A DNA stretch of 64,000 bases, taken from JAABRB01 sp041617635 (GTDB taxonomy: Bacteria; Pseudomonadota; Gammaproteobacteria; Burkholderiales; SG8-39). Position 1 is the first letter of the stretch; every line of letters starts with the position of its first letter. Below are positions 51,921 through 60,499 of this stretch, piece by piece. A program made the translations under genes and the position numbers. The notes beneath the pieces were generated by a model that searched no databases, was not told where the DNA came from, and worked only from the letters and a program-made list of their open reading frames with translations. Location of the stretch: contig JBFJOO010000005.1 of assembly GCA_041617635.1 (NCBI GenBank), forward strand, positions 1 through 64,000. The letters are read 5' to 3'.

Positions 51921-52961
51921 TCAGGTGACCAGCGTCGCGGGAGTGCCCGCCCCGTGCGCTTCGATCCGCCCGATGCGATACGCCGTTTCGCCGGCCGCTT
52001 CGAGCGCGGCAATCGCACGCTCGACGTCCGCTTGCCCGACGACGACGACCATCCCGATCCCGCAGTTGAACACGCGGTGCATCTCGCCCTCGGCCACGCC
52101 ACCCTCCTCCTGGAGCCAGTCGAAGAGCGGGGGTCGCGGCCAGGCGCCTTTCTCGATTATCGCGCGCACGCCCGCGGGCAGGACCCGCGGAACATTCTCG
52201 ACGATCCCCCCGCCCGTGATGTGCGCGCAGCCTTTCACCGGCACCGCGCGCATCAGCGCAAGCAAGGGCTTCACGTAGATGCGCGTCGGCTCGAGCAAGA
52301 CGTCGGCGAAGGGCCGGCCGTGGAAATCCGCGGCGAAGTCCGGCGCCGATCGCGCGAGGATCTTGCGCACCAGGGAGTACCCGTTGGAATGTGCGCCGCT
52401 CGACGCCAGCCCGAGCACCGCGTCGCCCGCCGCGATCGAGCGTCCGTCGATCAAGCGGGATTTTTCCGCGACGCCTACGGCGAATCCAGCGAGGTCGTAC
52501 TCGCCGTCCGGGTACATGCCTGGCATCTCGGCGGTTTCCCCGCCGATCAGCGCGCAGCCGGCGAGCTCGCACCCACGGGCGATGCCCTTGATGACTTCGG
52601 TCGCCACCGCGACGTCGAGCTTCCCGCACGCGAAGTAGTCGAGGAAGAACAGCGGCTCGGCGCCCTGGACGAGAATGTCGTTGACGCTCATCGCGACCAG
52701 ATCGATGCCGACGGTGTCGTTCCGGCCGAGCGCAAACGCGAGCTTGAGCTTGGTGCCGACGCCGTCGGTGCCCGAAACCAGGACCGGCTCACGGTATCGG
52801 CTCGAGAGCTCGAACAGCGCGCCGAATCCGCCGATGCCCGCGAGCACTTCCGGGCGCATCGTGCGCCGGGCAAAGGGCTTGATCGCCTCGACCAGCGCGT
52901 CGCCCGCGTCGATGTCGACACCGGCGTCGCGGTACGAGATGGGGTCGCGCGGGGCTGTCAA
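51921..52961 (-). CDS. purM: Phosphoribosylformylglycinamidine cyclo-ligase (AIR synthetase)
   Basis: ATP-dependent ring closure in purine synthesis. 346 aa, standard. Motifs: SYRDAGVDIDAGDALVEAIK, LVSGTDGVGTKLKLAF, IDLVAMSVNDILVQGAEPLF, IGGETAEMPGMY and LGLASSGAHSNGYSLVR. Divergent from hda, the usual order in betaproteobacteria. Confidence 0.97.
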   Translation of the reverse strand: MTAPRDPISYRDAGVDIDAGDALVEAIKPFARRTMRPEVLAGIGGFGALFELSSRYREPVLVSGTDGVGTKLKLAFALGRNDTVGIDLVAMSVNDILVQGAEPLFFLDYFACGKLDVAVATEVIKGIARGCELAGCALIGGETAEMPGMYPDGEYDLAGFAVGVAEKSRLIDGRSIAAGDAVLGLASSGAHSNGYSLVRKILARSAPDFAADFHGRPFADVLLEPTRIYVKPLLALMRAVPVKGCAHITGGGIVENVPRVLPAGVRAIIEKGAWPRPPLFDWLQEEGGVAEGEMHRVFNCGIGMVVVVGQADVERAIAALEAAGETAYRIGRIEAHGAGTPATLVT

Positions 52962-53145
52962 GGTGATGCGCGGAATGTGGAAGCCGGCGGCAGCGGATGA
53001 AATGCGGAATCGATGCGGATTCGGCGCGGAGCGGTTGTAGCGGGGCGGCGCTTGCCGCTACAGTTACACGTTTGCGTCGGATTCTACCGGAAATGCTCTC
53101 GCAGCCCCGCAACCGGCCCGTCGGCACGCACGGCGCGAAGCCGGC

Positions 53146-53841
53146 ATGAAGCAGCTCGCCCTCGCACTGGAGGCGTGGCACGCCCCCACGCTCGGAAATT
53201 TCGTGACCGGCCGCAATGCGGCCGCGCTCGCGGCAATCCGGATGCTGGTTGGCGCTCCGACGGGGGTCATCTACCTGTGGGGCCAGCCGGGCAGCGGTCG
53301 CACGCACCTCTTGCGCGCCGCCGTTGGCGCCGCCGCGGGACAGGGCGCGGAAGCGGCGCTGCTCGCCGGGACTGATCCCGACTGGGCATCGGCCGAGCGC
53401 ATGCGACTCGTGGCGCTCGACGACGTCGACCGCCTCGGTGAAGCCGATCAGGTCCGTGCGTTCGACCTCTGCAACGAATTGCGCGCGGCCGGCGCGGGAT
53501 TGCTCGTTGCGGGGATGGTCGCGCCCGCGATGCTTGCCCTGCGCGAGGATCTCCGCACGCGGCTCGCGTCGGGGCTTGCCTTCCAGCTGCATCCACTGAC
53601 CGACGCGGAGAAGACGCTGGCGCTGCGCGACTACGCGCGGCATCGCGGACTGCGGATGGCGGAGGATGTGGTGCCCTACCTTCTCGCGCACCTGCAGCGG
53701 GACATGGCTACCCAGATCGCCGTGGTGGACGCGCTCGACCGCTATTCGCTCGAGCAAAAGCGGCCCGTCACCCTGCCGCTGGTGCGCGCGGCGCTCGCCG
53801 AGATCCTGGGCGATGCGCGATTCGTGGGGGCCGAAGAATGA
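53146..53841 (+). CDS. hda: DnaA regulatory inactivator Hda
   Basis: 231-aa AAA+ protein that, with the sliding clamp, triggers ATP hydrolysis by DnaA. The N-terminal MKQLALAL is the clamp-binding motif (QLxLxL). Walker A is WGQPGSGRTHLL, where Arg replaces the usual Lys as in Hda proteins. Walker B MRLVALDDVDRL, sensor and lid follow (LTDAEKTLALRDYARHRG; RDMATQIAVVDALDRYS). Stop overlaps the next gene by 4 bp. Confidence 0.93.
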   Translation: MKQLALALEAWHAPTLGNFVTGRNAAALAAIRMLVGAPTGVIYLWGQPGSGRTHLLRAAVGAAAGQGAEAALLAGTDPDWASAERMRLVALDDVDRLGEADQVRAFDLCNELRAAGAGLLVAGMVAPAMLALREDLRTRLASGLAFQLHPLTDAEKTLALRDYARHRGLRMAEDVVPYLLAHLQRDMATQIAVVDALDRYSLEQKRPVTLPLVRAALAEILGDARFVGAEE

Positions 53842-54506
53842 GTGGCGAGCTCGCGTTGTTCGACTTGGACAACACGCTGCTCGCGGGCGACAGCGATTAC
53901 GCGTGGGCGCAGTTCCTGATCGAGCAGGGGGTGCTGGAGCGCACGCAGTACGAGGCGCGCAACGACGAATTCTTCCGGCAGTACAAGGCCGGCACGCTGA
54001 ACATACACGAGTTCCTGGCATTCCAGCTGGCACCGCTCGCGGCGCACTCACGCGCGCAGCTCGACCTCTGGCACGGCCAGTTCATGGAGCAGCGAATCCG
54101 GCCGATGATCGGCGCCGCGGCGCGCGGCCTCGTGGAGCGCCATCGGGTCGCAGGCAATCTCTGCGCAATCGTCACCGCGACGAACTCGTTCGTCACCGGT
54201 CCGATCGCGCGCGAGTTCGGCGTCCCGCACCTGATCGCAACCGAGCCCGAGGAAGAGGGCGGCCGGTTCACGGGCGGCATAGCAGGAGTGCCCTGTTTCC
54301 AGGGCGGCAAGGTCACCCGCGTCGAAGCCTGGCTCGCGCACGCCGGCCACCGCTTCGAGTCGTTCGCGGCGACCTGGTTCTACAGCGACTCGGCGAACGA
54401 CCTGCCGCTGCTCGAGCGCGTCAGCAACCCGGTGGCGGTCGACCCGGACGATCGGCTGCGTCAGGTGGCGAGCGCGCGGGGCTGGTCGATCCTGGAGATC
54501 CATTGA
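53838..54506 (+). CDS. HAD-superfamily IB phosphatase
   Basis: 222-aa phosphatase of the SerB-like HAD-IB subfamily. Motif I ALFDLDNTLLAGDSDYAW, motif II IVTATNSFVT, motif III/IV FYSDSANDLPLLE. Orthologues next to hda in betaproteobacteria have no settled physiological substrate; histidinol-phosphatase-type activity is suggested for some relatives. Coupled to hda by ATGA overlap and to the next permease by TTGA overlap. Confidence 0.88.
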   Translation: MSGELALFDLDNTLLAGDSDYAWAQFLIEQGVLERTQYEARNDEFFRQYKAGTLNIHEFLAFQLAPLAAHSRAQLDLWHGQFMEQRIRPMIGAAARGLVERHRVAGNLCAIVTATNSFVTGPIAREFGVPHLIATEPEEEGGRFTGGIAGVPCFQGGKVTRVEAWLAHAGHRFESFAATWFYSDSANDLPLLERVSNPVAVDPDDRLRQVASARGWSILEIH

Positions 54507-55480
54507 GAAACGCGCCCGCACGGGTCCCCGTCATCGCGGCGCTCGCCGTTGCCGGCCCGCTGTCGATCGGCGTAGCGCTTGCGTTCGGCAGCGTCAACCT
54601 GCCATTCACTGAATGGCTCCATGCGCTCAGCGGGCAGGGCGGCGACACCGCGCGCGAGATCGTGTGGGGCCTGCGCGCGCCGCGCGCGTTCGCGGGATTC
54701 GCCGTCGGCGCGCTGCTCGCGCTCGCGGGAGCGCTCCTGCAGGTCCTGCTGCGCAATCCGCTCGCCGACCCCTACATCCTCGGCGTGTCCGGCGGCGCGG
54801 CGGTCGGCGCCCTGGCGGCGATGCTCGCGGGGCTTGCCGGAGCGATCGTGCACGCGTCAGCCTTCGCGGGGGCGTGTGCCGCGGCGCTGGCACTCTTCGC
54901 GTTCTCGATGCGCTTCACCGGCTGGAACATTCACCGCGTCCTGCTCGCCGGAGTCGGTATCGCAGCCGGCGCCGGCGCCGCCGTCAGCCTGATCCTCACG
55001 CTCGCCCCCGCGGGTCAGGTTCACGGCATGCTTTTCTGGTTGATGGGCGACCTCTCCGGCGCAGAGCGCCCGTTGAACGGCTGGATCGCGCTGGCCGCGG
55101 CGCTCGCGCTGGCGCTCGGCTTGGCCCGTCAGCTCGACGGGCTCGCGCTCGGACCGCTCAAGGCGCAATCCCTGGGCATCGCGGTAGGCCGCACGCAGGC
55201 GCTCGCATTCCTCGCCGCGACGGGCGCGACCGTCGCCGCAGTCATGCTCGCCGGCAGCGTCGGTTTCGTCGGACTCGTGGTTCCCCACCTGCTGCGCCTC
55301 GCGGGGTTCACCGGACACCGTGTGCTGTTGCCGCTTGCGGCGCTCGCGGGCGGAACCCTGGTGGTCGTCGCCGACACGCTGGCCCGCGCGATCGCGGCGC
55401 CGCTCGAGTTCCCGGTCGGCGCGCTGACGGCGCTGATCGGCGTGCCCGTCCTGCTCGTCTTGATCGCGCGATCGCGATGA
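54503..55480 (+). CDS. FecCD-type ABC permease (BtuC-like)
   Basis: 325 aa, about nine to ten helices, FecCD family that imports cobalamin or siderophores. Signatures: LRAPRAFAGFAVGALLALAG, LLRNPLADPYILGVSGGAAV, GSVGFVGLVVPHLLRL, PLEFPVGALTALIGVP. Start is TTG 54503, overlapping the HAD stop. It is followed by its ATPase, but no binding protein or TonB receptor is adjacent. Confidence 0.87.
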   Translation: MRNAPARVPVIAALAVAGPLSIGVALAFGSVNLPFTEWLHALSGQGGDTAREIVWGLRAPRAFAGFAVGALLALAGALLQVLLRNPLADPYILGVSGGAAVGALAAMLAGLAGAIVHASAFAGACAAALALFAFSMRFTGWNIHRVLLAGVGIAAGAGAAVSLILTLAPAGQVHGMLFWLMGDLSGAERPLNGWIALAAALALALGLARQLDGLALGPLKAQSLGIAVGRTQALAFLAATGATVAAVMLAGSVGFVGLVVPHLLRLAGFTGHRVLLPLAALAGGTLVVVADTLARAIAAPLEFPVGALTALIGVPVLLVLIARSR

Positions 55481-56244
55481 CGCTCGCCGCGCAAGGGCTC
55501 GCGCTCACCGTGCCGGGACGGACGCTGGTGAAAGCGCTCGATCTTTCGCTCGCGCCCGGTCAATGCTGGGCGCTGCTCGGCCGTAACGGCGCGGGAAAAT
55601 CGAGCCTGTTGCTCGCGCTCGCCGGCCTCAGCCGGCCGGCGTCCGGCGCGGTGCTGCTCGACGACACGCCGCTCCACGACCATCCGCGTCGCGACGTTGC
55701 GCGCCGGCTCGGCATCCTGCTGCAGCACGATGCCGAGGACTTCTGGGGCTCGGTTCTGGATTTCATCCTGCTCGGGCGGCTGCCGCACGGCACGGGACTG
55801 CTCGGCGCGGATCCCGCGGGCGTCGCGCAGGCGCGCGCGGCCATCGACGCGGTCGACCTGCTCGAGCACGTCGATCAGCCCTATCGCACCCTGTCGGGCG
55901 GCGAACGCCAGCGCGCGCGGATCGCGCAGCTCCTCGTGCAGTCCCCCGACTACCTCCTGCTCGACGAGCCGCTCTCGCATCTCGACCTCAAGCATCAGCT
56001 CGAACTGATGCAGCTGCTGGCGGGTCTCGCGCGCGCAGGCCGCGCCGTCATCATGGCCCTGCACGAACCGCTCTGGGCGGCGCGTTTCTGCGATACCGCG
56101 CTCCTGATGTATGATTCTGGCGCCTTTCGCCATGGCGCCGTTCACGACGTGCTGAATCAGGACAATCTCGAAGCGCTCTACCGCTGCCGTCTGGAGGCCA
56201 TCGCCGGATCCGGCGCCTCGCTCTACTTGCCTGTCTCGAGTTGA
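55477..56244 (+). CDS. ABC ATPase (BtuD-like)
   Basis: 255-aa ATPase partner of the FecCD permease. Walker A LLGRNGAGKSSLLLALAG, signature LSGGERQRARIAQLL, Walker B YLLLDEPLSHLD, H-loop ALHEPLWAARF. Sequence layout is closest to BtuD/HmuV types. Start overlaps the permease stop (ATGA), stop overlaps the pcnB start by 4 bp. Confidence 0.87.
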   Translation: MTLAAQGLALTVPGRTLVKALDLSLAPGQCWALLGRNGAGKSSLLLALAGLSRPASGAVLLDDTPLHDHPRRDVARRLGILLQHDAEDFWGSVLDFILLGRLPHGTGLLGADPAGVAQARAAIDAVDLLEHVDQPYRTLSGGERQRARIAQLLVQSPDYLLLDEPLSHLDLKHQLELMQLLAGLARAGRAVIMALHEPLWAARFCDTALLMYDSGAFRHGAVHDVLNQDNLEALYRCRLEAIAGSGASLYLPVSS

Positions 56245-57614
56245 TCAAGCGATTCATCCGGCGCGTACTGCGCCTCGGAAAGGGCGCCGCGCCCACCATC
56301 GTGCCGCTGAAGGAACACGGCATCTCGCAGGAGACGATCTCGTACGGCGCGCGCAAGGTTTGCGAGGTGCTGGCCAGCCGGAAATTCGAGGCGTACGTGG
56401 TCGGCGGCGCGGTGCGCGACCTGATGCTCGGCATCCAGCCGAAGGATTTCGACGTCGCGACCGACGCGACGCCCGAGGAGGTCCATCGGCACATCCGTCG
56501 CTCGCGGCTCATCGGTCGGCGTTTCAAGCTCGTGCACGCGGTATTCAACGACGAGATCGTGGAGGTGTCCACCTTTCGCGCAGTGAACGTGCAAGCGAAC
56601 GACGCCGCGGGCGCCGCCGTGCCCGTGGATCAGGCGGTGGACGCCCACGGCCGCCTGACGCGCGACAACGTGTACGGCAACCGCGAGCAGGACGCGGCGC
56701 GGCGCGATTTCACCATCAACGCGCTGTACTACGACCCCGCGACCCAGACCGTGCTCGATTACCACCAGGGCGTGCGCGATCTGAAGAAGCGCACGCTGCG
56801 CGTGATCGGCGACCCCCGGGTGCGCTTCCGCGAGGATCCGGTGCGCATGCTGCGCGCCGTCCGGCTCGGCGCGAAGCTCGATTTCAAGATCGACCCGAAG
56901 ACGCGCGCGCCGATTCGCGAGATGGCCGACCTGATGGCGAACGTTCCGCCGGCGCGCCTGTTCGACGAGATGCTGAAGCTGCTCCTGTCCGGCCATGCAT
57001 CGGCTTGCCTCCAGCGGTTGCGCGCAGAAGGTTTGCATCACGGGCTGCTGCCGCTGCTCGACGTGATCTTCGAGCAGCCGCTCGGTGAGAAGTTCGTGAA
57101 CCTTGCGCTCGAGCAGACCGACCGGCGGATCCGCGAGGACAAGCCCGTTTCACCCGCCTTCCTCTTCGCCGCGCTGCTGTGGCACGAAGTGCTTGCGGCA
57201 TGGAAGGTCCGCGAGGCCAAACGTACGAGCCGTATTCCGGCGCTCTACGCCGCGATGGACGAGGTGCTCGACATCCAGACCGACAAGCTCGCAATCCCGC
57301 GCCGCCTGACCACGACGATGAAGGAGATCTGGTCGTTGCAGCCGCGCTTCGAGAACCGGTCGGGCAGGCGACCGTTCGCGTTGCTCGAGCACCCGCGCCT
57401 GAGGGCCAGCTACGACTTTCTCGCATTGCGCGCAGACAGCGGCGAGGCGCCGCGCGAGCTCGTCGAGTGGTGGCGCCGTTTCATGGAAGGCACCCCCGAG
57501 GAGCGCGCCGATCTGCTCCTTCCCGCGCCCTCTGGCGAGCGCAAGAGCCGGCGCCGGCGGCGTGGCAAGAAAAAGACCGCGAGTGCGGGCCCGCCTCCGA
57601 CGCTTGCCGACTGA
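56241..57614 (+). CDS. pcnB: Poly(A) polymerase I
   Basis: 457-aa class II nucleotidyltransferase adding 3' poly(A) tails to RNA. N-terminal catalytic core YVVGGAVRDLMLGIQPKDFD with the DxD pair, then RRDFTINALYYDP and RFREDPVRMLRAVRLGAKL; the tail is Arg/Lys-rich (ERKSRRRRRGKKKT) and likely binds RNA. Start TTG 56241 overlaps the upstream ATPase stop. Sits in the usual hda-pcnB-folK order but after an inserted ABC pair. A CCA-adding enzyme is less likely because of the long basic tail and context. Confidence 0.92.
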   Translation: MIKRFIRRVLRLGKGAAPTIVPLKEHGISQETISYGARKVCEVLASRKFEAYVVGGAVRDLMLGIQPKDFDVATDATPEEVHRHIRRSRLIGRRFKLVHAVFNDEIVEVSTFRAVNVQANDAAGAAVPVDQAVDAHGRLTRDNVYGNREQDAARRDFTINALYYDPATQTVLDYHQGVRDLKKRTLRVIGDPRVRFREDPVRMLRAVRLGAKLDFKIDPKTRAPIREMADLMANVPPARLFDEMLKLLLSGHASACLQRLRAEGLHHGLLPLLDVIFEQPLGEKFVNLALEQTDRRIREDKPVSPAFLFAALLWHEVLAAWKVREAKRTSRIPALYAAMDEVLDIQTDKLAIPRRLTTTMKEIWSLQPRFENRSGRRPFALLEHPRLRASYDFLALRADSGEAPRELVEWWRRFMEGTPEERADLLLPAPSGERKSRRRRRGKKKTASAGPPPTLAD

Positions 57615-57626
57615 GCGCACGCGACC

Positions 57627-58112
57627 ATGGCGCGGGCATTTGTCGGTCTCGGCGCCAATCTCGGCGATCCCGTCGCCCAGGTCACGCGTGCGCTGGCCGC
57701 GCTGGCGGAGCTCGACGCCACGCGTGTCGTGCGAGCGTCGTCGCTCTACCGGACCGCGCCGATCGGTGACGCGGACCAGCATGACTACGTCAATGCCGTG
57801 GCGCTGCTCGACACCGGTCTCGCGCCGCGCGCGCTGCTGGACGCTATGCTGGGCATCGAGCACACCGCCGGGCGCGCGCGGTCTTTCCGGAACGCGCCGC
57901 GGTTGCTCGATCTCGATCTGCTGCTCTATGGTGACCAGGTCATCGACGCACCCGGCCTTCTCGTTCCGCATCCGCGCATGCACGAGCGCGCCTTCGTCCT
58001 CGTGCCCCTGGTCGAGATTGCACCGGACGCGGTGGTTCCTGGGCACGGCCGGGCCACAGATCTGCTGCGCGGCACGGCGCATCAAGCGGTGCGCAAGCTG
58101 GATCCGGACTGA
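57627..58112 (+). CDS. folK: HPPK, hydroxymethyldihydropterin pyrophosphokinase
   Basis: 161-aa folate enzyme transferring pyrophosphate from ATP to 6-hydroxymethyldihydropterin. Motifs FVGLGANLGDPVAQV, SSLYRTAPIGDADQHDYVNA, RLLDLDLLLYGDQVID and VPHPRMHERAFVLVPL are diagnostic. 12 bp after pcnB. Folate genes in the window (folE2, folK, folA) are dispersed. Confidence 0.95.
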   Translation: MARAFVGLGANLGDPVAQVTRALAALAELDATRVVRASSLYRTAPIGDADQHDYVNAVALLDTGLAPRALLDAMLGIEHTAGRARSFRNAPRLLDLDLLLYGDQVIDAPGLLVPHPRMHERAFVLVPLVEIAPDAVVPGHGRATDLLRGTAHQAVRKLDPD

Positions 58113-58156
58113 CCCCCGCACGCTTGTGTATCATCCGGCTCGACTCGCGACTCGAC

Positions 58157-58798
58157 ATGCCGCTCAGCAAATACCGCTACATCGCAGTCGACGGGCCGAT
58201 CGGTGCCGGCAAGACCAGCCTCGCTCGGCGGCTCGCCGAGCGCGTCGGCGGCGAACCGTTTCTCGAGCGCCCAGGCGAGAATCCTTTCCTGCCGCGCTTC
58301 TACGAGAACATGGGGCGATACGCACTGCCCACGCAGCTCTTCTTCCTGTTCCAGCGCATCGGGCAGCTCCGCGAGCTCGCGCAGCCCGGGCTGTTCTCGG
58401 GCGCGACCGTCGCCGACTTCCTGCTCGAGAAGGACTCGCTCTTCGCGCAGCTCACGCTGGCAGGCGATGAGCTGGCGCTCTACGAGCGGATCTACGAGTC
58501 GCTCAGCCCGCAAGCGCCGCGGCCCGACCTGGTCATCTATCTACACGCGGACGTCGACACGCTGCACGATCGGGTGCGCAAGCGCGCGCTCGACTACGAG
58601 GCGCCGATATCGCGCGAGTACCTCGCCGCGCTGGCGGACGCGTATTCCCGGTTCTTTTACCATTACACGGCTGCGCCGCTCCTGGTGGTGAACTCCGAGC
58701 GGCTGAACTTCGTCGACAGCAATCGCGACCTCGAGCTCCTCGTGGAGCACCTCGCCGCGTTGCGCGGCGGACGCGGGTATTTCAACGTCGGGGAATGA
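58157..58798 (+). CDS. Deoxynucleoside kinase
   Basis: 213-aa dNK-type kinase (deoxyadenosine/deoxyguanosine kinase-like) for nucleoside salvage. P-loop VDGPIGAGKTSLARRLAE, then ENPFLPRFYENMGRYALPTQ, LLEKDSLFAQLTL, a lid-like RVRKRALDYEAPISREYL, and YAALADAYSRFFYHY-like C-terminal helix. ATG 58157 is chosen over an upstream ATG at 58124 because homologues start near KYRYIAVDGPIG. Confidence 0.88.
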   Translation: MPLSKYRYIAVDGPIGAGKTSLARRLAERVGGEPFLERPGENPFLPRFYENMGRYALPTQLFFLFQRIGQLRELAQPGLFSGATVADFLLEKDSLFAQLTLAGDELALYERIYESLSPQAPRPDLVIYLHADVDTLHDRVRKRALDYEAPISREYLAALADAYSRFFYHYTAAPLLVVNSERLNFVDSNRDLELLVEHLAALRGGRGYFNVGE

Positions 58799-58840
58799 TC
58801 GACTACGCCGAAGCCACGAGTCTGATTCGCGCTATTTGGG

Positions 58841-59683
58841 ATGAGCATGGAAGTCCTGCGTACCGTTGCCGAGCTGCGCGCCCACCTCGGGGCGCGCCAG
58901 CCCGTCGCCTTCGTTCCGACCATGGGCGGTCTCCACGAAGGACATCTGTCGCTCGTGCGCCTCGCACGGGCGCGCCGCGGGTGCGTGGTGGCCAGCATCT
59001 TCGTGAACCGTCTGCAGTTCGGCCCGGCAGACGATTTCGACACCTATCCGCGCACGTTCGAATCCGATTGCGCGGCGCTGGCCGATGCGGGCGTGGACGT
59101 CGTATTCGCGCCCGAGGAGCGCGAGGTCTACCCGGAGCCGCAGGAATTCCGGGTCGCACCGTCGACAGTCGGCGATACGCTCGAAGGGGAATTTCGCCCC
59201 GGCTTCTTCGGCGGCGTGGCAACCGTCGTGCTGAAGCTCTTCAACATCGTGCAGCCGCGCGTGGCGGTGTTCGGCAAAAAGGACTATCAGCAGCTCATGA
59301 TCGTGCGCAGCATGGTCCGCCAGCTCAACCTGCCGATCGAGATCGTGGCCGGCGAGACCATACGGGCCGCTGACGGACTGGCCCTGTCGTCCCGCAACAA
59401 TTACCTGACCGAGGCGGAGCGTGCCGAGGCCCCGCGCCTCTTCCGGGTGCTCTCGCAAGTCGCAAGCCAACTCTCTGACGGAGCACAGGATTTCGAGGCG
59501 CTTGGGCGGAAGGCCATGGAGGAGCTGCGACGCACCGGCTGGCGCCCGGACTATGTTGCGGTGCGAAAACAAGCTGATCTACAATTGCCGGCCCCGATGG
59601 ACCGCGAGCTCGTGGTCCTGGGGGCGGCGTGGCTCGGCGCCACGCGGCTGATCGACAACCTCGAGATCAGGCTGTCGCGCTAG
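58841..59683 (+). CDS. panC: Pantothenate synthetase
   Basis: Ligates pantoate and beta-alanine. 280 aa. HIGH-type motif PTMGGLHEGHLSLVRLA, FVNRLQFGPADDFDTYPR, VFGKKDYQQLMIVRSM and LALSSRNNYLTEAERA. panB, which normally precedes panC and makes ketopantoate, is not present in the 42-bp gap or elsewhere in the window. panD follows 39 bp later. Confidence 0.96.
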   Translation: MSMEVLRTVAELRAHLGARQPVAFVPTMGGLHEGHLSLVRLARARRGCVVASIFVNRLQFGPADDFDTYPRTFESDCAALADAGVDVVFAPEEREVYPEPQEFRVAPSTVGDTLEGEFRPGFFGGVATVVLKLFNIVQPRVAVFGKKDYQQLMIVRSMVRQLNLPIEIVAGETIRAADGLALSSRNNYLTEAERAEAPRLFRVLSQVASQLSDGAQDFEALGRKAMEELRRTGWRPDYVAVRKQADLQLPAPMDRELVVLGAAWLGATRLIDNLEIRLSR

Positions 59684-59722
59684 GGGCGTCCCCGATCGCG
59701 GCACCGTCACCGGAGCGGCCCC

Positions 59723-60103
59723 ATGCAGCGCACGATGCTGAAGTCCAAGATCCACCGCGCCACCGTCACCCACGCCGAGCTCGAATACGAAGGCTCCTGC
59801 GCGATCGACGAGGACCTTCTGGAGGCGGCGGACATCCGCGAGTACCAGCAGATCGACATCTACAACGTCACGAACGGCGAGCGCTTCAGCACCTACGCAA
59901 TTCGCGCCGAGCGCGGATCGGGCGTCATCTCGGTGAACGGCGCCGCCGCCCGCCGCGCGCAAGTGGGCGACATCCTCATCATCGCGTCATACGCCACCTA
60001 CAACGAGCTCGAGGTCCACCGTCACCAGCCGGATCTCGTGTACGTCGACGGCCGCAACCACATCAAGCGCCAGGGCCACCAGATTCCGTTGCAGATCGCC
60101 TAG
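59723..60103 (+). CDS. panD: Aspartate 1-decarboxylase
   Basis: 126-aa pyruvoyl enzyme making beta-alanine for panC. The self-cleavage site Gly24-Ser25 lies in YEGSCAID, with upstream MLKSKIHRATVTHAEL and the downstream NVTNGERFSTYAI and GDILIIASYATY. Normal length. Confidence 0.96.
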   Translation: MQRTMLKSKIHRATVTHAELEYEGSCAIDEDLLEAADIREYQQIDIYNVTNGERFSTYAIRAERGSGVISVNGAAARRAQVGDILIIASYATYNELEVHRHQPDLVYVDGRNHIKRQGHQIPLQIA

Positions 60104-60499
60104 GCCGTCAGCTGCGACACTAGTCCAGCGGCTGGAACACTTACTGTAGCGAGGCAGCGGCCGTACCCTAGCGTCGGCCGAAAAAGACCGACGTCCTTAT
60201 CAGCCTCAGAATCAGGCACGGAGTCTCGCCTTCGGACACGCCGTGCCGCGTTCCATGCCTGAAAAGAGCGTCGGTTTTCTTGGGCCGATGCACCGCACCA
60301 GCGTCTCTCGCGGCAGCGGCCGATGCTTGGCCGGCGCCTTTGGCCGCGCCCTCCGTCATGGGTGGTTTGTGCGCGGCTAGTCGTGGGTTGACTGCCCGCC
60401 GCAAACCGGGACCCATAGGCGGGCGTCTGCGGCCGTAGGCGCCGGACGGGCATGGCCGCTGACCCGCCCGAAAAGCAGAGCAAATGCAGCGATCGCTTG
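60104..60499. other. Intergenic region with long palindromic element
   Basis: No gene is supported in this 396-bp gap between convergent panD and tldD. The interval 60172-60290 forms an imperfect palindrome (see repeat entry). The remainder (60300-60499) is GC-rich without clear structure. Confidence 0.6.
60172..60290. repeat. 119-bp imperfect palindrome, MITE-like or structured RNA
   Basis: Outer arms 60172-60193 and 60269-60290 pair at 18 of 22 positions (core ACCGACG/CGTCGGT). Inside are TCAGGCA/TGCCTGA (60212-60218 and 60256-60262) or the alternative GGCACGG/CCGTGCC (60215-60221 and 60241-60247). A smaller hairpin CGTCGG/CCGACG can form in the left arm alone. Placement between convergent genes suits a terminator-like or transposed palindrome. 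Confidence 0.6.
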
